Assembly (NCBI GenBank): GCA_017631285.1
Contig: JAGBTO010000043.1
Coordinates: forward strand, 1-44,864
Length of the DNA: 44,864 nucleotides
DNA from: Alistipes sp.
GTDB taxonomy: Bacteria; Bacteroidota; Bacteroidia; Bacteroidales; Rikenellaceae
Direction: 5' to 3'
In this document: in pieces, positions 1-8,148 of the stretch
Position numbering within the stretch: position 1 is the first letter of the stretch
Layout of the letters: every line of letters starts with the position of its first letter
Program-made: the position numbers and the translations under genes
Notes under the pieces: model-generated
Seen by the model: only the letters and a program-made list of their open reading frames with translations
Told to the model about the DNA's origin: nothing
The model's database searches: none

Positions 1-1
1 C

Positions 2-628
2 CGTCACTTCGTATTGGGTGCTATCGCAATCTTCGTTTACGTAGGTGTTGAGGTAGGTATTCCTAATCTTTTGAATGACTGGCTGATTGATAAAGAGAAG
101 GGCGTTGGTATCGCAACAGCTATTGCAGGTACAGTTACTGCTACTTACTGGTTGCTTATGCTCGTAGGCCGTTTGGCTGGTGCTGCTTTGGGTGCAAAGG
201 TTTCTGCAAAGTCTATGCTTTCAGTAGTATCTGCAGTTGGTATCTGCCTTACTTTGGGAGCAATCTTCCTTAATCCTGCAACAACAGTTAATCTTCCTGT
301 ATTCAAGGGTACAGAGGGCTTCGGTATGGCATCAGTTCCAGTAAATGCCGCATTGCTCGTATTGTGCGGTCTTTGTACTTCAGTAATGTGGGGTGGTATC
401 TTCAACCTCGCAGTTGAGGGCTTGGGTAAGTACACTGAGAAGGGTGCAGGTATCTTCATGGCAATGGTTTGCGGTGGTGGTATCCTCCCATTCTTGCAGG
501 GTATTGTTGTATCTCAGGGCGGAACATACCTCAATAGCTACTGGGTAATCGTTGCTGGTATGGCTTATATGTTGTTCTACGCAGTTGCTGGTTCAAAGAA
601 CGTGAACAAGGATATTCCAGTGAAGTAA
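2..628 (+). CDS. Sugar MFS transporter, C-terminal part (5' end outside window)
   Basis: The reading frame is open from the window edge, so only the last roughly 208 residues are visible and the start codon is outside. The protein is very hydrophobic, with about six membrane segments separated by short polar loops, as in the second half of a 12-TM major facilitator. The segment VGVEVGIPNLLNDWL near the start and the GRLAGAALGAK loop resemble the FucP/glucose-galactose permease branch common in Bacteroidota. The inferred role is proton-coupled monosaccharide import across the inner membrane. It converges on a secreted arabinofuranosidase, which fits sugar uptake, but the substrate cannot be read from the sequence. 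The frame ends at TAA 626-628 and is followed by a strong hairpin. Confidence 0.8.
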   Translation, partial: RHFVLGAIAIFVYVGVEVGIPNLLNDWLIDKEKGVGIATAIAGTVTATYWLLMLVGRLAGAALGAKVSAKSMLSVVSAVGICLTLGAIFLNPATTVNLPVFKGTEGFGMASVPVNAALLVLCGLCTSVMWGGIFNLAVEGLGKYTEKGAGIFMAMVCGGGILPFLQGIVVSQGGTYLNSYWVIVAGMAYMLFYAVAGSKNVNKDIPVK

Positions 629-650
629 CCTTGGTTCATTGTAAATAAGA

Positions 651-679
651 AATAGCCTGTCTAGCTTAGATAGGCTATT
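651..679. terminator. Bidirectional hairpin terminator
   Basis: A 13-bp stem (651-663 with 667-679, one G-T pair) closes a 3-nt loop and is followed by a T-rich stretch on the plus strand. A-rich sequence on its other side gives a weaker U tail on the minus strand. It lies between the convergent MFS transporter and arabinofuranosidase genes and probably serves both. Confidence 0.8.
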
Positions 680-714
680 TTTGTGTTTATTAGTACGAAA
701 GTTATGAGTAATAC

Positions 715-3135
715 TTATTTTTTGACCACTACCACAGTGTAAGAGTATGGCTTTAGGGTGCAGTCCCCATTTAGGAAATCGACATCCATCTTTTGCGCTA
801 CTATGCGTGTTGGTTCATCGGGGGTGTTGATGTCGTTCTCGTTGCCTGCGATAGACCACTTCTCGGCTTTGCGAATATTGCCAAAGGAGCCAAAGTCCAA
901 TTTTATATCTTGAGGCTGTTGCGCCATGTTTACAATGTGCAGAACAATTTCATCACCCTTTTCTGAACGAGTTGCAGTTATATCTAAAGAGTGATCTCTT
1001 CTGCCTGATATTGTACTTTCAATGAGTAGTGGCTGATGATGCTCGGCTGAAAGTTTCTGTGCGTGGTAAGGCGGCATTCCCCATACCTTGTCGGGTGTGA
1101 AGAATATCTGACCCTGATTCCATCCGTTGTCATTTTGCAGATATGGCTCCAATGCGTTGGCGGGGCAGGTGGTGAGTACGAAGTCGCCAGCACGGCGTAC
1201 AGCATTCTGTACTATAACATGCGAAAGCATGCGCCTAACGCCATGTGACGAGCCATTCTCCTCGAATATGGCGCATCGCATCTCGGTGTCGGGATTCCAC
1301 TCCTTGAACATCTTCTCCATGCGTTGCAGCTCTCTATCCACGCTACATGCCGAGTTTAGGTCATCAACCCATGGGTGGTAGTCCCAATAGTCGGCTTTGC
1401 CATCAAGTGCCAAAAATACTTTGCGCATCAATTCGGGACGTTCTGGTCGCCACCATGCCGAGTGGATGAACTTGAGCGAGCTGTCAACCTTGAGCATACT
1501 CTCTGATAAAAGGTTGAAACGCTCGATGTAGTAGTCGTATGCCGCTTCGGTGTTGAGTTCAAAGAGCGTCTCCTCGTTACCAATCTCGATATATTTTATT
1601 CCGTAGGGCTTTGGGTGTCCGTCCTGGGCGCGCTGTTTGCCCCATTTGGTTGAGATATCGCCATTGAAGTATTCAATCATCTCGGCCATCACTTGAGGGT
1701 CGTCGTTGATGTTTACAGCAAACGAAAGCTCGTACCCCATGGCTGAGGCAAACTCCACAAATTCGATTATGCCGAATCCGTTTGTCGAGTGGTGGTACCA
1801 TTGGCCTGCGTAAGGCTCACGCTCGGAACGCTCACCTCGCATCGAAGCAAACTTGTAGTCGGGGGCGTTCACCATCGAGCCTCCGTAGCGTAACATCGTG
1901 AGCCCCTGCTGCTTGAAGCACTCGGCGATATCGGCTCTTACGGGCAGTCTCTTGTAGGGCGATTTGTTTACGCGCATCAGCATAGCCTGGTCAATCCATA
2001 TTTTCCCTTTGCCTTCGATGTATATTACGAAACGTGCATCGTTAATCTCGCCTCGTGAACGGAGCGAGAATGTGTGTTTTCCCCACTCTTGACCTATGCC
2101 CTTAATCTCGTGGCGGCAAAGCTCTACGTTGTAGTCGGTTTGTAGCGCCACGACAACCTTGTCGGCCGAGCCTTTCAGCATCACCTCGCCTTCAAATCTT
2201 TCGCCTTTGCGAGTGGCTATACCCCAGCGGTTCAGTCCTTTGTTATTTACGCCAACACGTCCTGTCGAGGCCTTATTCTCAATCATTTGCGACTGTTTGC
2301 CATTGGTGAAGGTATTGGTGTCTAAGGCGTAGTGAGGTTGAGCGCTGTCGATGTATGTGGTAGCTTCCCACATGCCGCTTACGAGGTGGGTGTTAGTAGG
2401 TTTAAATGGGATGTTGTAGCTCTTGCCGTCGTAGCCTACGCGCAGGTTGCGGAAACTCACGTTGCTGCCGAATGAGCGCACGCCCACTTTGCCCATCATT
2501 AGGGGTTCGTCTTGGTGTTGGTAGGTGAGTATCTGCTTGCCGTTGAGCCATACAGTTATGGTTGAGCCCTTAATCTCGGCGCGCAATTTGTGCCACTCGA
2601 AATTCGAGATCTCTCGTGGTGTGCTTCTTGCCAGCGGGGTGTAATCGTGGCGGTGAATGCTCAGGTTCACGCCTCGGTTGGTGAGTGCTATCTCGTAGCC
2701 GTTGAAGTTATCCAGCCCATTGCTCGGGTTGCTTACGTGTAATAGCAATTCGGCGTTGAAGTTGCTTATGGCATCTGCACGCACTTCTACTTCTGCCCAT
2801 CCGTCTGCAAATGTGTGGCCGTCGGCGATAAGCATGGCGGTCTGTTCGGAATAGACTTGTATGACATCCTTGCCATCCATTCTTATCGGAGCGTTGTAGT
2901 GGCTCATGCCTACAATTCCCTCGGGTTTTACACCCTCTTCAAAGCTCTCTCCAAATATACACTGCGAGTATAGTCCGCCGTATATTTCATGATTTACATC
3001 CTCCATGCCTGCTCCATAAAGCAGGGGTGTGATGAGGTTTAATACATTGTCGGGATTAACCTTTATCTTGAGCCCTTGAGCCAGCGATATGCTAACCATC
3101 ATGGAAAATGTGACGAGAGAAATGAGTCTTTTCAT
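715..3135 (-). CDS. Secreted alpha-L-arabinofuranosidase-like glycoside hydrolase (GH51 type)
   Basis: An 806-residue exported enzyme predicted to release arabinofuranosyl side chains from plant polysaccharides. A signal peptide covers about residues 1-19 (cut near SLAQ). A LamG/DUF1080-like beta-sandwich (about 90-235) is inserted after the first GH51 segment (LLYGAGMEDVNHEIYGG). A CBM-like jelly roll follows at about 250-390, then the TIM barrel. The IEIGNEE motif at 519-522 supplies the likely acid/base Glu521, and FEENG at 624-628 the likely nucleophile (Glu625 or Glu626). The C-terminus is a beta domain ending in a string of valines and lysines. There is no lipobox, so the enzyme is probably periplasmic. 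It stands alone, with its own promoter and no SusC/D pair nearby. The family call is firm; the exact substrate is inferred. Confidence 0.88.
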   Translation of the reverse strand: MKRLISLVTFSMMVSISLAQGLKIKVNPDNVLNLITPLLYGAGMEDVNHEIYGGLYSQCIFGESFEEGVKPEGIVGMSHYNAPIRMDGKDVIQVYSEQTAMLIADGHTFADGWAEVEVRADAISNFNAELLLHVSNPSNGLDNFNGYEIALTNRGVNLSIHRHDYTPLARSTPREISNFEWHKLRAEIKGSTITVWLNGKQILTYQHQDEPLMMGKVGVRSFGSNVSFRNLRVGYDGKSYNIPFKPTNTHLVSGMWEATTYIDSAQPHYALDTNTFTNGKQSQMIENKASTGRVGVNNKGLNRWGIATRKGERFEGEVMLKGSADKVVVALQTDYNVELCRHEIKGIGQEWGKHTFSLRSRGEINDARFVIYIEGKGKIWIDQAMLMRVNKSPYKRLPVRADIAECFKQQGLTMLRYGGSMVNAPDYKFASMRGERSEREPYAGQWYHHSTNGFGIIEFVEFASAMGYELSFAVNINDDPQVMAEMIEYFNGDISTKWGKQRAQDGHPKPYGIKYIEIGNEETLFELNTEAAYDYYIERFNLLSESMLKVDSSLKFIHSAWWRPERPELMRKVFLALDGKADYWDYHPWVDDLNSACSVDRELQRMEKMFKEWNPDTEMRCAIFEENGSSHGVRRMLSHVIVQNAVRRAGDFVLTTCPANALEPYLQNDNGWNQGQIFFTPDKVWGMPPYHAQKLSAEHHQPLLIESTISGRRDHSLDITATRSEKGDEIVLHIVNMAQQPQDIKLDFGSFGNIRKAEKWSIAGNENDINTPDEPTRIVAQKMDVDFLNGDCTLKPYSYTVVVVKK

Positions 3136-3179
3136 AGTTTGGTTGTTTATGGTTAAAATATATATGAGAACAATTATTA

Positions 3180-3210
3180 CAAAAATAATATGCTGTTTTT
3201 ATATATGCAA
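3180..3210 (-). promoter_or_regulatory. Bacteroidota-type promoter of the GH51 gene
   Basis: On the minus strand a TTG (3208-3210) lies exactly 20 nt before TATTTTTG (3180-3187), matching the TTG/TAnnTTTG consensus of the Bacteroidota housekeeping sigma factor. The predicted transcript starts near 3172, leaving a leader of about 37 nt. Confidence 0.7.
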
Positions 3211-3270
3211 GAGTGGGGCGAAGAGTGTGTTAAAGAGTAAACGCTAATTCGTGAGTGTAAATCTGTATGT

Positions 3271-3315
3271 AAAAAGAAAAACACCTTTGTAAATGCTTGA
3301 TTTACAAAGGTGTTT
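3271..3315 (-). terminator. Terminator of tRNA-Cys
   Basis: A perfect 16-bp stem (3279-3294 with 3300-3315) and a 5-nt loop. On the minus strand it is followed by TTTTCTTTTT. It begins 13 nt after the tRNA 3' end and is a textbook intrinsic terminator for that transcript. Confidence 0.88.
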
Positions 3316-3327
3316 CTTAAAAGGATG

Positions 3328-3399
3328 AGGTCCGAAGCGGATTCGAACCGCTGTAGACGGTTTTGCAGACCGGTGACTAAGCCACTCATCCATCGGACC
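3328..3399 (-). tRNA. tRNA-Cys (GCA)
   Basis: A 72-nt cloverleaf on the minus strand. The acceptor stem is GGTCCGA pairing with TCGGACC, the anticodon loop CTGCAAA presents GCA, and the T-loop is TTCGAAT. The discriminator base is T (U in RNA), as expected for bacterial tRNA-Cys. CCA is not encoded. The gene is transcribed alone between its own promoter and terminator. Confidence 0.97.
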
Positions 3400-3435
3400 A
3401 TCATGAATTTGCAATATGCTTGCCCATTCGGGGTG

Positions 3436-3466
3436 CAAATATAGATAAAATTATTTTATCACCAAA
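3436..3466 (-). promoter_or_regulatory. Promoter of tRNA-Cys
   Basis: On the minus strand TTTG lies 19 nt before TATATTTG (3436-3443), a near-perfect Bacteroidota promoter. Initiation is expected about 30 nt before the mature tRNA 5' end. Confidence 0.75.
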
Positions 3467-3591
3467 AAAATTGAGCAACTTTCGTGCTTTTTTTTATGAA
3501 AATCCCGCTTTGTAAGTAGGGAATAGCAAAAAATGATATGTAATTATTGAAATTATATAATGTATAGGATGGTCGATTTTATTGGTTTTAG

Positions 3592-3624
3592 TTTTGTTGG
3601 TCAAACTATTTTTTAATATATTTG
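3592..3624 (+). promoter_or_regulatory. Promoter of the dprA-tatD-ansA operon
   Basis: TTTTG at 3592-3596 and TATATTTG at 3617-3624 are 20 nt apart. Transcription should begin near 3631. This rules out the upstream in-frame TTG at 3622 as the dprA start and supports the ATG at 3661. Confidence 0.75.
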
Positions 3625-3660
3625 TATTATCAATCTTGCTTGTTGGGTTGGATTAAGCCT

Positions 3661-4758
3661 ATGCCATTAGAGAGTGTCGCATTGAGTTTTGTGCCGCAGT
3701 TAGGTGTAAGAGGAGCTGCTCACCTTGTCGATTGTTTTGGGTCGGCAAGGGGTGTTTATGCGGCGTCTGAAGATGAGTTGATTCAACGAGCTGAGTTGCG
3801 AGCCGACATTGCGCGTAGCATTACGCTGAAGCGAGGGTTTATTGAAGCTGAACGTGAGTTGGCGTATTGCAAGACGCATGGCGTTGCTGTTGTGGGGTGC
3901 GATCAGGTGAACTACCCTGCATTGCTGCGCGAAATTGATGATTTTCCAATGGCGCTATATGTGCGGGGTAATGTCGAGGCATTAAGACGTCCTGCTGTAT
4001 CTTTTGTCGGTACGCGCAAAATATCTTCTTATGGTCAGCGTATGTGTGATCAGCTAGTGTCGCAGATGCATGAGGTTGCTCCTGACGCAGTTATTGTCAG
4101 CGGTTTGGCTTACGGCGTTGATGGTGCTTGTCATCGTGCAGCATTGGCGTGTGGTGCAGTGACTGTGGGAGTTGTTGCTAATGCTCTGCCAAGTGTTACA
4201 CCCGCAGTACACGAGCGTTTGGCTGCTGATATGATTTCTCAAGGTGGAGCCATTGTGTCGGAACTCCATTCTCAGACTAAGCAAAATGGTCGGTTTTTTA
4301 TTCCTCGCAATAGAATTATAGCAGCTTTGTCTGCTGGTGTTGTGGTGGTTGAGAGCGCTGAATCGGGCGGCTCATTGTCAACGGCGGCATTTGCCGATGG
4401 TTACAATCGGTCGGTTATGGCTGTGCCAGGTAGGGCTGTAGATGCTAATTCTATGGGATGCAATATGCTGATTCGTAACAGTAAGGCGCAAATGGTATTG
4501 ACAGGACGAGATATAGTTGAAGAACTGCATTGGGAAATGGGGTTGGAGCAGGTGCCTACGCTTCAGAGAGAAGTGCAACCTTTAACCGATGATGAGGCTC
4601 AATTTATGTTGTATTTTGGCTCTGACCCTGTTGCGTTGGATGTGTTGCAGGTACGTAGCGGGTTGTCGTCGGGCGAGTTGTCGCTTATGTTGATGAATTT
4701 GGAACTTTCGGGAGTTGTGCGTCAGCTGCCGGGGAAAATGTATGAGAAATTAATATGA
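3661..4758 (+). CDS. dprA: DNA-processing protein DprA (Smf)
   Basis: A 365-residue cytoplasmic protein that, in this family, binds incoming single-stranded DNA and loads RecA during natural transformation. It has an N-terminal helix-hairpin-helix/SAM-like region (about 1-70). The Rossmann-like DNA_processg_A core follows, with FVGTRK (115-120), SGLAYGVDGACH (147-158), ESGGSLSTAAFA (234-245) and AVPGR (254-258). A C-terminal winged-helix domain (about 300-365) ends in PGKMYEKLI. The open frame extends further upstream, but the promoter -7 element lies there, so the ATG at 3661 is preferred. The stop overlaps the TatD gene by 4 nt (ATGA), showing translational coupling. DprA is widespread and does not prove competence. 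Confidence 0.93.
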   Translation: MPLESVALSFVPQLGVRGAAHLVDCFGSARGVYAASEDELIQRAELRADIARSITLKRGFIEAERELAYCKTHGVAVVGCDQVNYPALLREIDDFPMALYVRGNVEALRRPAVSFVGTRKISSYGQRMCDQLVSQMHEVAPDAVIVSGLAYGVDGACHRAALACGAVTVGVVANALPSVTPAVHERLAADMISQGGAIVSELHSQTKQNGRFFIPRNRIIAALSAGVVVVESAESGGSLSTAAFADGYNRSVMAVPGRAVDANSMGCNMLIRNSKAQMVLTGRDIVEELHWEMGLEQVPTLQREVQPLTDDEAQFMLYFGSDPVALDVLQVRSGLSSGELSLMLMNLELSGVVRQLPGKMYEKLI

Positions 4759-5588
4759 AATTAGTAGATACACATTCTCATCTCTACGCCGAGGAGTTTG
4801 ATGAAGACCGTTCAGAGGCGTTGGCGCGAGCTAAAGAGCAGGGAGTCGAGTGGCTATTATTGCCCGCTATCGACAGCGAGAGCCACGAAAGGTTGTTCGC
4901 ATTAGTGCGCCATGCGGGAGGTGTATGTCATCCGATGATGGGCTTGCATCCTACGTCGGTAAATGAAAATCCTCGCTGGCGAGAGGAGTTGAAGTTGGTT
5001 GAAGAATATCTGTTAAACCCTCCCCAGGGTATGGAGTTCTGCGCTGTGGGTGAAATAGGTCTGGATTATTATTGGAGTCAGGATTATGTTACCGAGCAGC
5101 GCGAGGCTTTCATCAAGCAGTGTCGTTTGGCTGCGCGGTTGGATTTGCCTGTGGCTATTCATACCAGGGCTGCGTGGGGTGATATGTGCGATATATTGGA
5201 GCAGGAGTGTCGTCGTGCCGAGGAACAGGGGCAGCGTTTGAGGGGTGTGTTGCACGCTTTCTCGGAAGATGGTGCAACCTACCGTCGTTTAAAAGAGTGC
5301 GGTGATTGGTTGTTTGGCGTGGGGGGTGTAGTGACCTACAAAAAGAGCTTGCTTGCCGAGACTGTCGGGGAGATGGCATTGGAGGATATCGTGCTGGAGA
5401 CAGATTGCCCTTATCTTACGCCTGTTCCTTATAGGGGTAAACGCAATGAGTCGTCTTATGTCTGCTATGTATGTGAGAAGATAGCTCAGATAAAGGGTGT
5501 CGCGGTGGAGCTGGTGGCGAGTATTACCACTGAGAATGCTCGTCGTATGTTTTTGAATGAAGTGAGATATAATAAAGGTAGAATATGA
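4755..5588 (+). CDS. TatD-family metal-dependent deoxyribonuclease
   Basis: A 277-residue amidohydrolase-fold protein of the TatD/YcfH family, which hydrolyses DNA from the 3' end and is linked to DNA repair and quality control. Metal-binding signatures are present in order: DTHSHL with His7 and His9, GEIGLDYYW (the bridging Glu), IHTRAAW, VLHAFSEDG and ETDCPYLTP (final Asp). Length is normal for the family. It overlaps both neighbours by 4 nt, so dprA, this gene and the asparaginase gene are probably cotranslated. Confidence 0.93.
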   Translation: MKLVDTHSHLYAEEFDEDRSEALARAKEQGVEWLLLPAIDSESHERLFALVRHAGGVCHPMMGLHPTSVNENPRWREELKLVEEYLLNPPQGMEFCAVGEIGLDYYWSQDYVTEQREAFIKQCRLAARLDLPVAIHTRAAWGDMCDILEQECRRAEEQGQRLRGVLHAFSEDGATYRRLKECGDWLFGVGGVVTYKKSLLAETVGEMALEDIVLETDCPYLTPVPYRGKRNESSYVCYVCEKIAQIKGVAVELVASITTENARRMFLNEVRYNKGRI

Positions 5589-6640
5589 AACAGGGTGTTG
5601 TGAATGGGGAGTATCGCTCGTCGATACTCATAATTTATACGGGTGGAACCATCGGAATGAAAACCGACGAAAAGACGGGGGCGCTTGTGCCTTTCGATTT
5701 TGGCGGTATATATGACGAGTTTCCTATCTTGCGCCGACTAAATGTTGATATAAATGTGCATACAATGCCCAAACTCATCGACTCTTCCAATGTGCAACCT
5801 TCTGATTGGTGTGCTATTGCCGAGGTGATAAAGGATAATTACGAGAGTTATGATGGTTTTGTAATTCTACATGGCACCGATACAATGTCGTACACTGCTT
5901 CGGCACTGAGTTTTATGCTGGAAAATCTCGCAAAGCCGGTGGTGTTTACGGGAAGTCAAATCCCTATTGGCTTGTTGCGTACCGATGGACGTGAAAATCT
6001 GATTACGGCCATTGAAATTGCCGGTGCGCGTAAGGATGATAAGCCTATGGTGCCCGAAGTGTCACTTTTATTTCATAGCTGTTTGTATCGAGGAAATCGC
6101 ACCCGTAAGGTCAGCGCCGAGGAGTTGGATGCCTTTCGTTCTCCGAACTACCCTCCGTTGGCAGATGTGGGTGTGAAAATAGCTTATAATCACGCTAATA
6201 TAACTCCTGTGAATAATGCCGTTGAGCCTCTGCGTATAGCGACAATGATGAGTGAGGGAGTGGCTATTATAAAACTATTTCCTGGTATTGGGGAATATAC
6301 TTTGCGTGCTATTCTTTCGGTTGAAGGACTTAAAGGTGTGGTGCTTGAGACCTATGGCGCGGGTAATGCTCCTACGGCAGAGTGGTTTCAAAAGTTGATG
6401 CGTGAGACGGTTGAGCGAGGTGTGTTGGTGTTGAATGTTACGCAATGTGATAATGGCTCGGTGGAGATGCAACTTTACGAGACAGGTTTGCGTTTGTTGA
6501 AGGCGGGAGTGTTGTCGGCGTATGATATGACTACCGAGGCTGCTATTACCAAGTTGATGTATGTTTTAGGCAAAAATTTGTCATTGGAACGCTCAAAAGA
6601 GCTTATGAAACGTCCTCTGAGGGGCGAATTTACTTTGTAA
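5585..6640 (+). CDS. ansA: Type I (cytoplasmic) L-asparaginase
   Basis: A 351-residue enzyme converting L-asparagine to L-aspartate and ammonia. The two Thr-active-site signatures are intact: YTGGTIGM with the nucleophile Thr22, and ILHGTDTMSYTA with Thr98-Asp99. GSQIPIG follows, with the family's second (allosteric-type) domain to the C-terminus. There is no signal peptide, which supports the cytoplasmic type. It is the third gene of the dprA operon, with a 4-nt overlap. Confidence 0.93.
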   Translation: MKQGVVNGEYRSSILIIYTGGTIGMKTDEKTGALVPFDFGGIYDEFPILRRLNVDINVHTMPKLIDSSNVQPSDWCAIAEVIKDNYESYDGFVILHGTDTMSYTASALSFMLENLAKPVVFTGSQIPIGLLRTDGRENLITAIEIAGARKDDKPMVPEVSLLFHSCLYRGNRTRKVSAEELDAFRSPNYPPLADVGVKIAYNHANITPVNNAVEPLRIATMMSEGVAIIKLFPGIGEYTLRAILSVEGLKGVVLETYGAGNAPTAEWFQKLMRETVERGVLVLNVTQCDNGSVEMQLYETGLRLLKAGVLSAYDMTTEAAITKLMYVLGKNLSLERSKELMKRPLRGEFTL

Positions 6641-6645
6641 TAAAG

Positions 6646-6676
6646 TTGCGCAGAAAAAAAATAATTGCTATATTTC
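6646..6676 (+). promoter_or_regulatory. Candidate promoter of the exbB operon
   Basis: TTG (6646-6648) and TATATTTC (6669-6676) are 20 nt apart, one base off the TAnnTTTG consensus. It sits just after the asparaginase stop. No better match was found nearer to exbB, so a long leader is implied. Confidence 0.5.
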
Positions 6677-6682
6677 GGTCCG

Positions 6683-6937
6683 TAAACTCTGCAAAAAATG
6701 CATCTGCGGCTCCGGGGATTGCGAGCTGAAGATGTAAACTGTTGGGTTATAGGTTGTTACATGGCTAAATATGATTTGAAATTAAGTTGGTGGAGATTTG
6801 CCGATTTATTGCTTAAGGATGTTAATTAGCCACGGATAGGTAAACTTTTATTGCATAAGTGAATAAAAATTTAGATTTTATCGAACGTAACTATAAAAAT
6901 TAATACAAACACTAATTAAAAACTATTTAAAAAAGCT
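6683..6937 (+). promoter_or_regulatory. Long 5' leader upstream of exbB
   Basis: About 255 nt without a recognised gene lies between the predicted transcription start and exbB. The first half is GC-richer and holds a 22-codon frame at 6761-6829 (starts MAKYDLKLSWW). The second half is very A/T-rich and runs directly into the exbB start. No known riboswitch was recognised. Confidence 0.4.
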
Positions 6938-7669
6938 ATGAAAAAAAATCTTATGTTTTTGGCAGTAGCCGCACTTGGCACTGTTAATGCTTTCGCACAG
7001 GAGGCTGCTGTAGCAGCAGAGACTGAGCTCGCAGGTGAGACTATGCACCAGATTTTGATGCAGAAGTTCCTTGAGGGTGGTTGGGGCTGGATGTTGCCCG
7101 TGTTGGTATGTTTGGTAATCGGTTTGGCTGTTGCTATCGAGCGAATGTTGTTCCTTTCACTTTCAAACATCAACACTAAGAAGTTTATCGAGTCATTCGA
7201 GAAGACTTTGAACGAGAATGGTGTTGAGGCTGCTAAGGAGCTTTGCCGTAATACACGTGGTCCTATCGCTTCTATCTACTATCAGGGTTTGGATCGTTTG
7301 GATCAGGGTATGGATGCTGTTGAGAAGGCAGTTGTTTCTTATGGTTCAGTTCAGACCGGTCAGATGGAGTCTGGTCTTTCTTGGATTGGTTTGTTCATCG
7401 CACTTTCTCCAATGTTGGGTTTCATGGGTACCGTAGTAGGTATGGTTGGCGCGTTCGACCAGATTCAGGCTGCTGGTGATATCTCTCCAACCATCGTAGC
7501 AGGTGGTATCAAGGTTGCGTTGTTGACTACTTTGATGGGTCTTATCTCTGCCGTTATCCTTCAGTTGTTCTACAACTATATCGTATCTAAGATTGATAAC
7601 TTGGTAAACGGTATGGAGGACGCTTCAATCACTTTGGTTGATATCTTGACAGCTTATAACAAGAAATAA
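6938..7669 (+). CDS. exbB: MotA/TolQ/ExbB proton channel family protein
   Basis: A 243-residue inner-membrane protein forming the proton-conducting stator that energises TonB (or a Tol-type) complex. It starts with a cleavable-looking signal sequence (about 1-20, ending VNAFAQ). A membrane segment follows at about 48-70 (WGWMLPVLVCLVIGLAVAI). A cytoplasmic loop carries the ARNTRGP-like motif (CRNTRGPIASIYYQGL). Two more membrane helices follow, with GLFIALSPMLGFMGTVVGMVGAF, the conserved TolQ/ExbB signature, at about 150-172. It heads a four-gene block with exbD genes, as is typical for Bacteroidota. TonB itself is not in the window. Confidence 0.92.
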   Translation: MKKNLMFLAVAALGTVNAFAQEAAVAAETELAGETMHQILMQKFLEGGWGWMLPVLVCLVIGLAVAIERMLFLSLSNINTKKFIESFEKTLNENGVEAAKELCRNTRGPIASIYYQGLDRLDQGMDAVEKAVVSYGSVQTGQMESGLSWIGLFIALSPMLGFMGTVVGMVGAFDQIQAAGDISPTIVAGGIKVALLTTLMGLISAVILQLFYNYIVSKIDNLVNGMEDASITLVDILTAYNKK

Positions 7670-7696
7670 TTTCGATTCTTAAAGAAAACAATTACA

Positions 7697-8134
7697 ATGG
7701 AGAAATTGGTTAAATATTTATCACCAGTGTTTGTCGCTGTCACATTGTTGTTGGTTTTCTGGGCGATGTTTACAACACCAGAGGCCGCTACAGTTGATAA
7801 CGCAACAGCTGTTGGTGCAAATCTCTACTGGGGCTATGCATTAATGGGTGTAGCTGTCGCAGTTGCAGTTTTTGCTGCAATATGGGATTTGATGAAGAAG
7901 CCAGAGGGCATCAAAGGCTCTTTGCTTTCTTTGGTTGCAATTATCGCCATCGTGGTGGTGTCATACGTGATTGCTAATGGTCATGACTTCCAGATTGTGG
8001 ATCTTAACAATCAGGGTTATTTTGATCGTCAGTCAACTGTAATTACTGATGCCAGCATTTTGGTGACTTACGTAGCTTTTGCTGCTGCAATCGTTGTTGC
8101 AATTTATTCAGCAGTTTCAGATGCGCTTAAGTAA
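7697..8134 (+). CDS. Small four-TM membrane protein of the ExbB/ExbD block, unknown function
   Basis: A 145-residue hydrophobic protein with about four membrane helices (near 8-26, 45-65, 75-93 and 118-140) and a short extracytoplasmic loop around residues 95-115. No catalytic motif is visible. It lies 27 nt after exbB and 14 nt before exbD. Small membrane proteins of this sort recur at this place in Bacteroidales, so an accessory or assembly role in the stator is inferred from position only. Confidence 0.8.
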   Translation: MEKLVKYLSPVFVAVTLLLVFWAMFTTPEAATVDNATAVGANLYWGYALMGVAVAVAVFAAIWDLMKKPEGIKGSLLSLVAIIAIVVVSYVIANGHDFQIVDLNNQGYFDRQSTVITDASILVTYVAFAAAIVVAIYSAVSDALK

Positions 8135-8136
8135 AA

Positions 8137-8142
8137 AGGAGG
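8137..8142 (+). promoter_or_regulatory. Unusually strong Shine-Dalgarno site before exbD
   Basis: AGGAGG lies 6 nt before the ATG at 8149, directly after the upstream stop codon. Perfect Shine-Dalgarno sites are uncommon in Bacteroidota genes, so this one may raise ExbD synthesis relative to its neighbours. Confidence 0.7.
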
Positions 8143-8148
8143 TTTATT

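Noticed and set aside
3622..3660. Upstream TTG start for dprA
   Set aside because: It falls within the promoter -7 element, before the expected transcription start.
6761..6829. 22-codon frame (starts MAKYDLKLSWW) in the exbB leader
   Set aside because: There is no ribosome-binding site, no recognisable composition and no means to test conservation; a frame this short is expected by chance.
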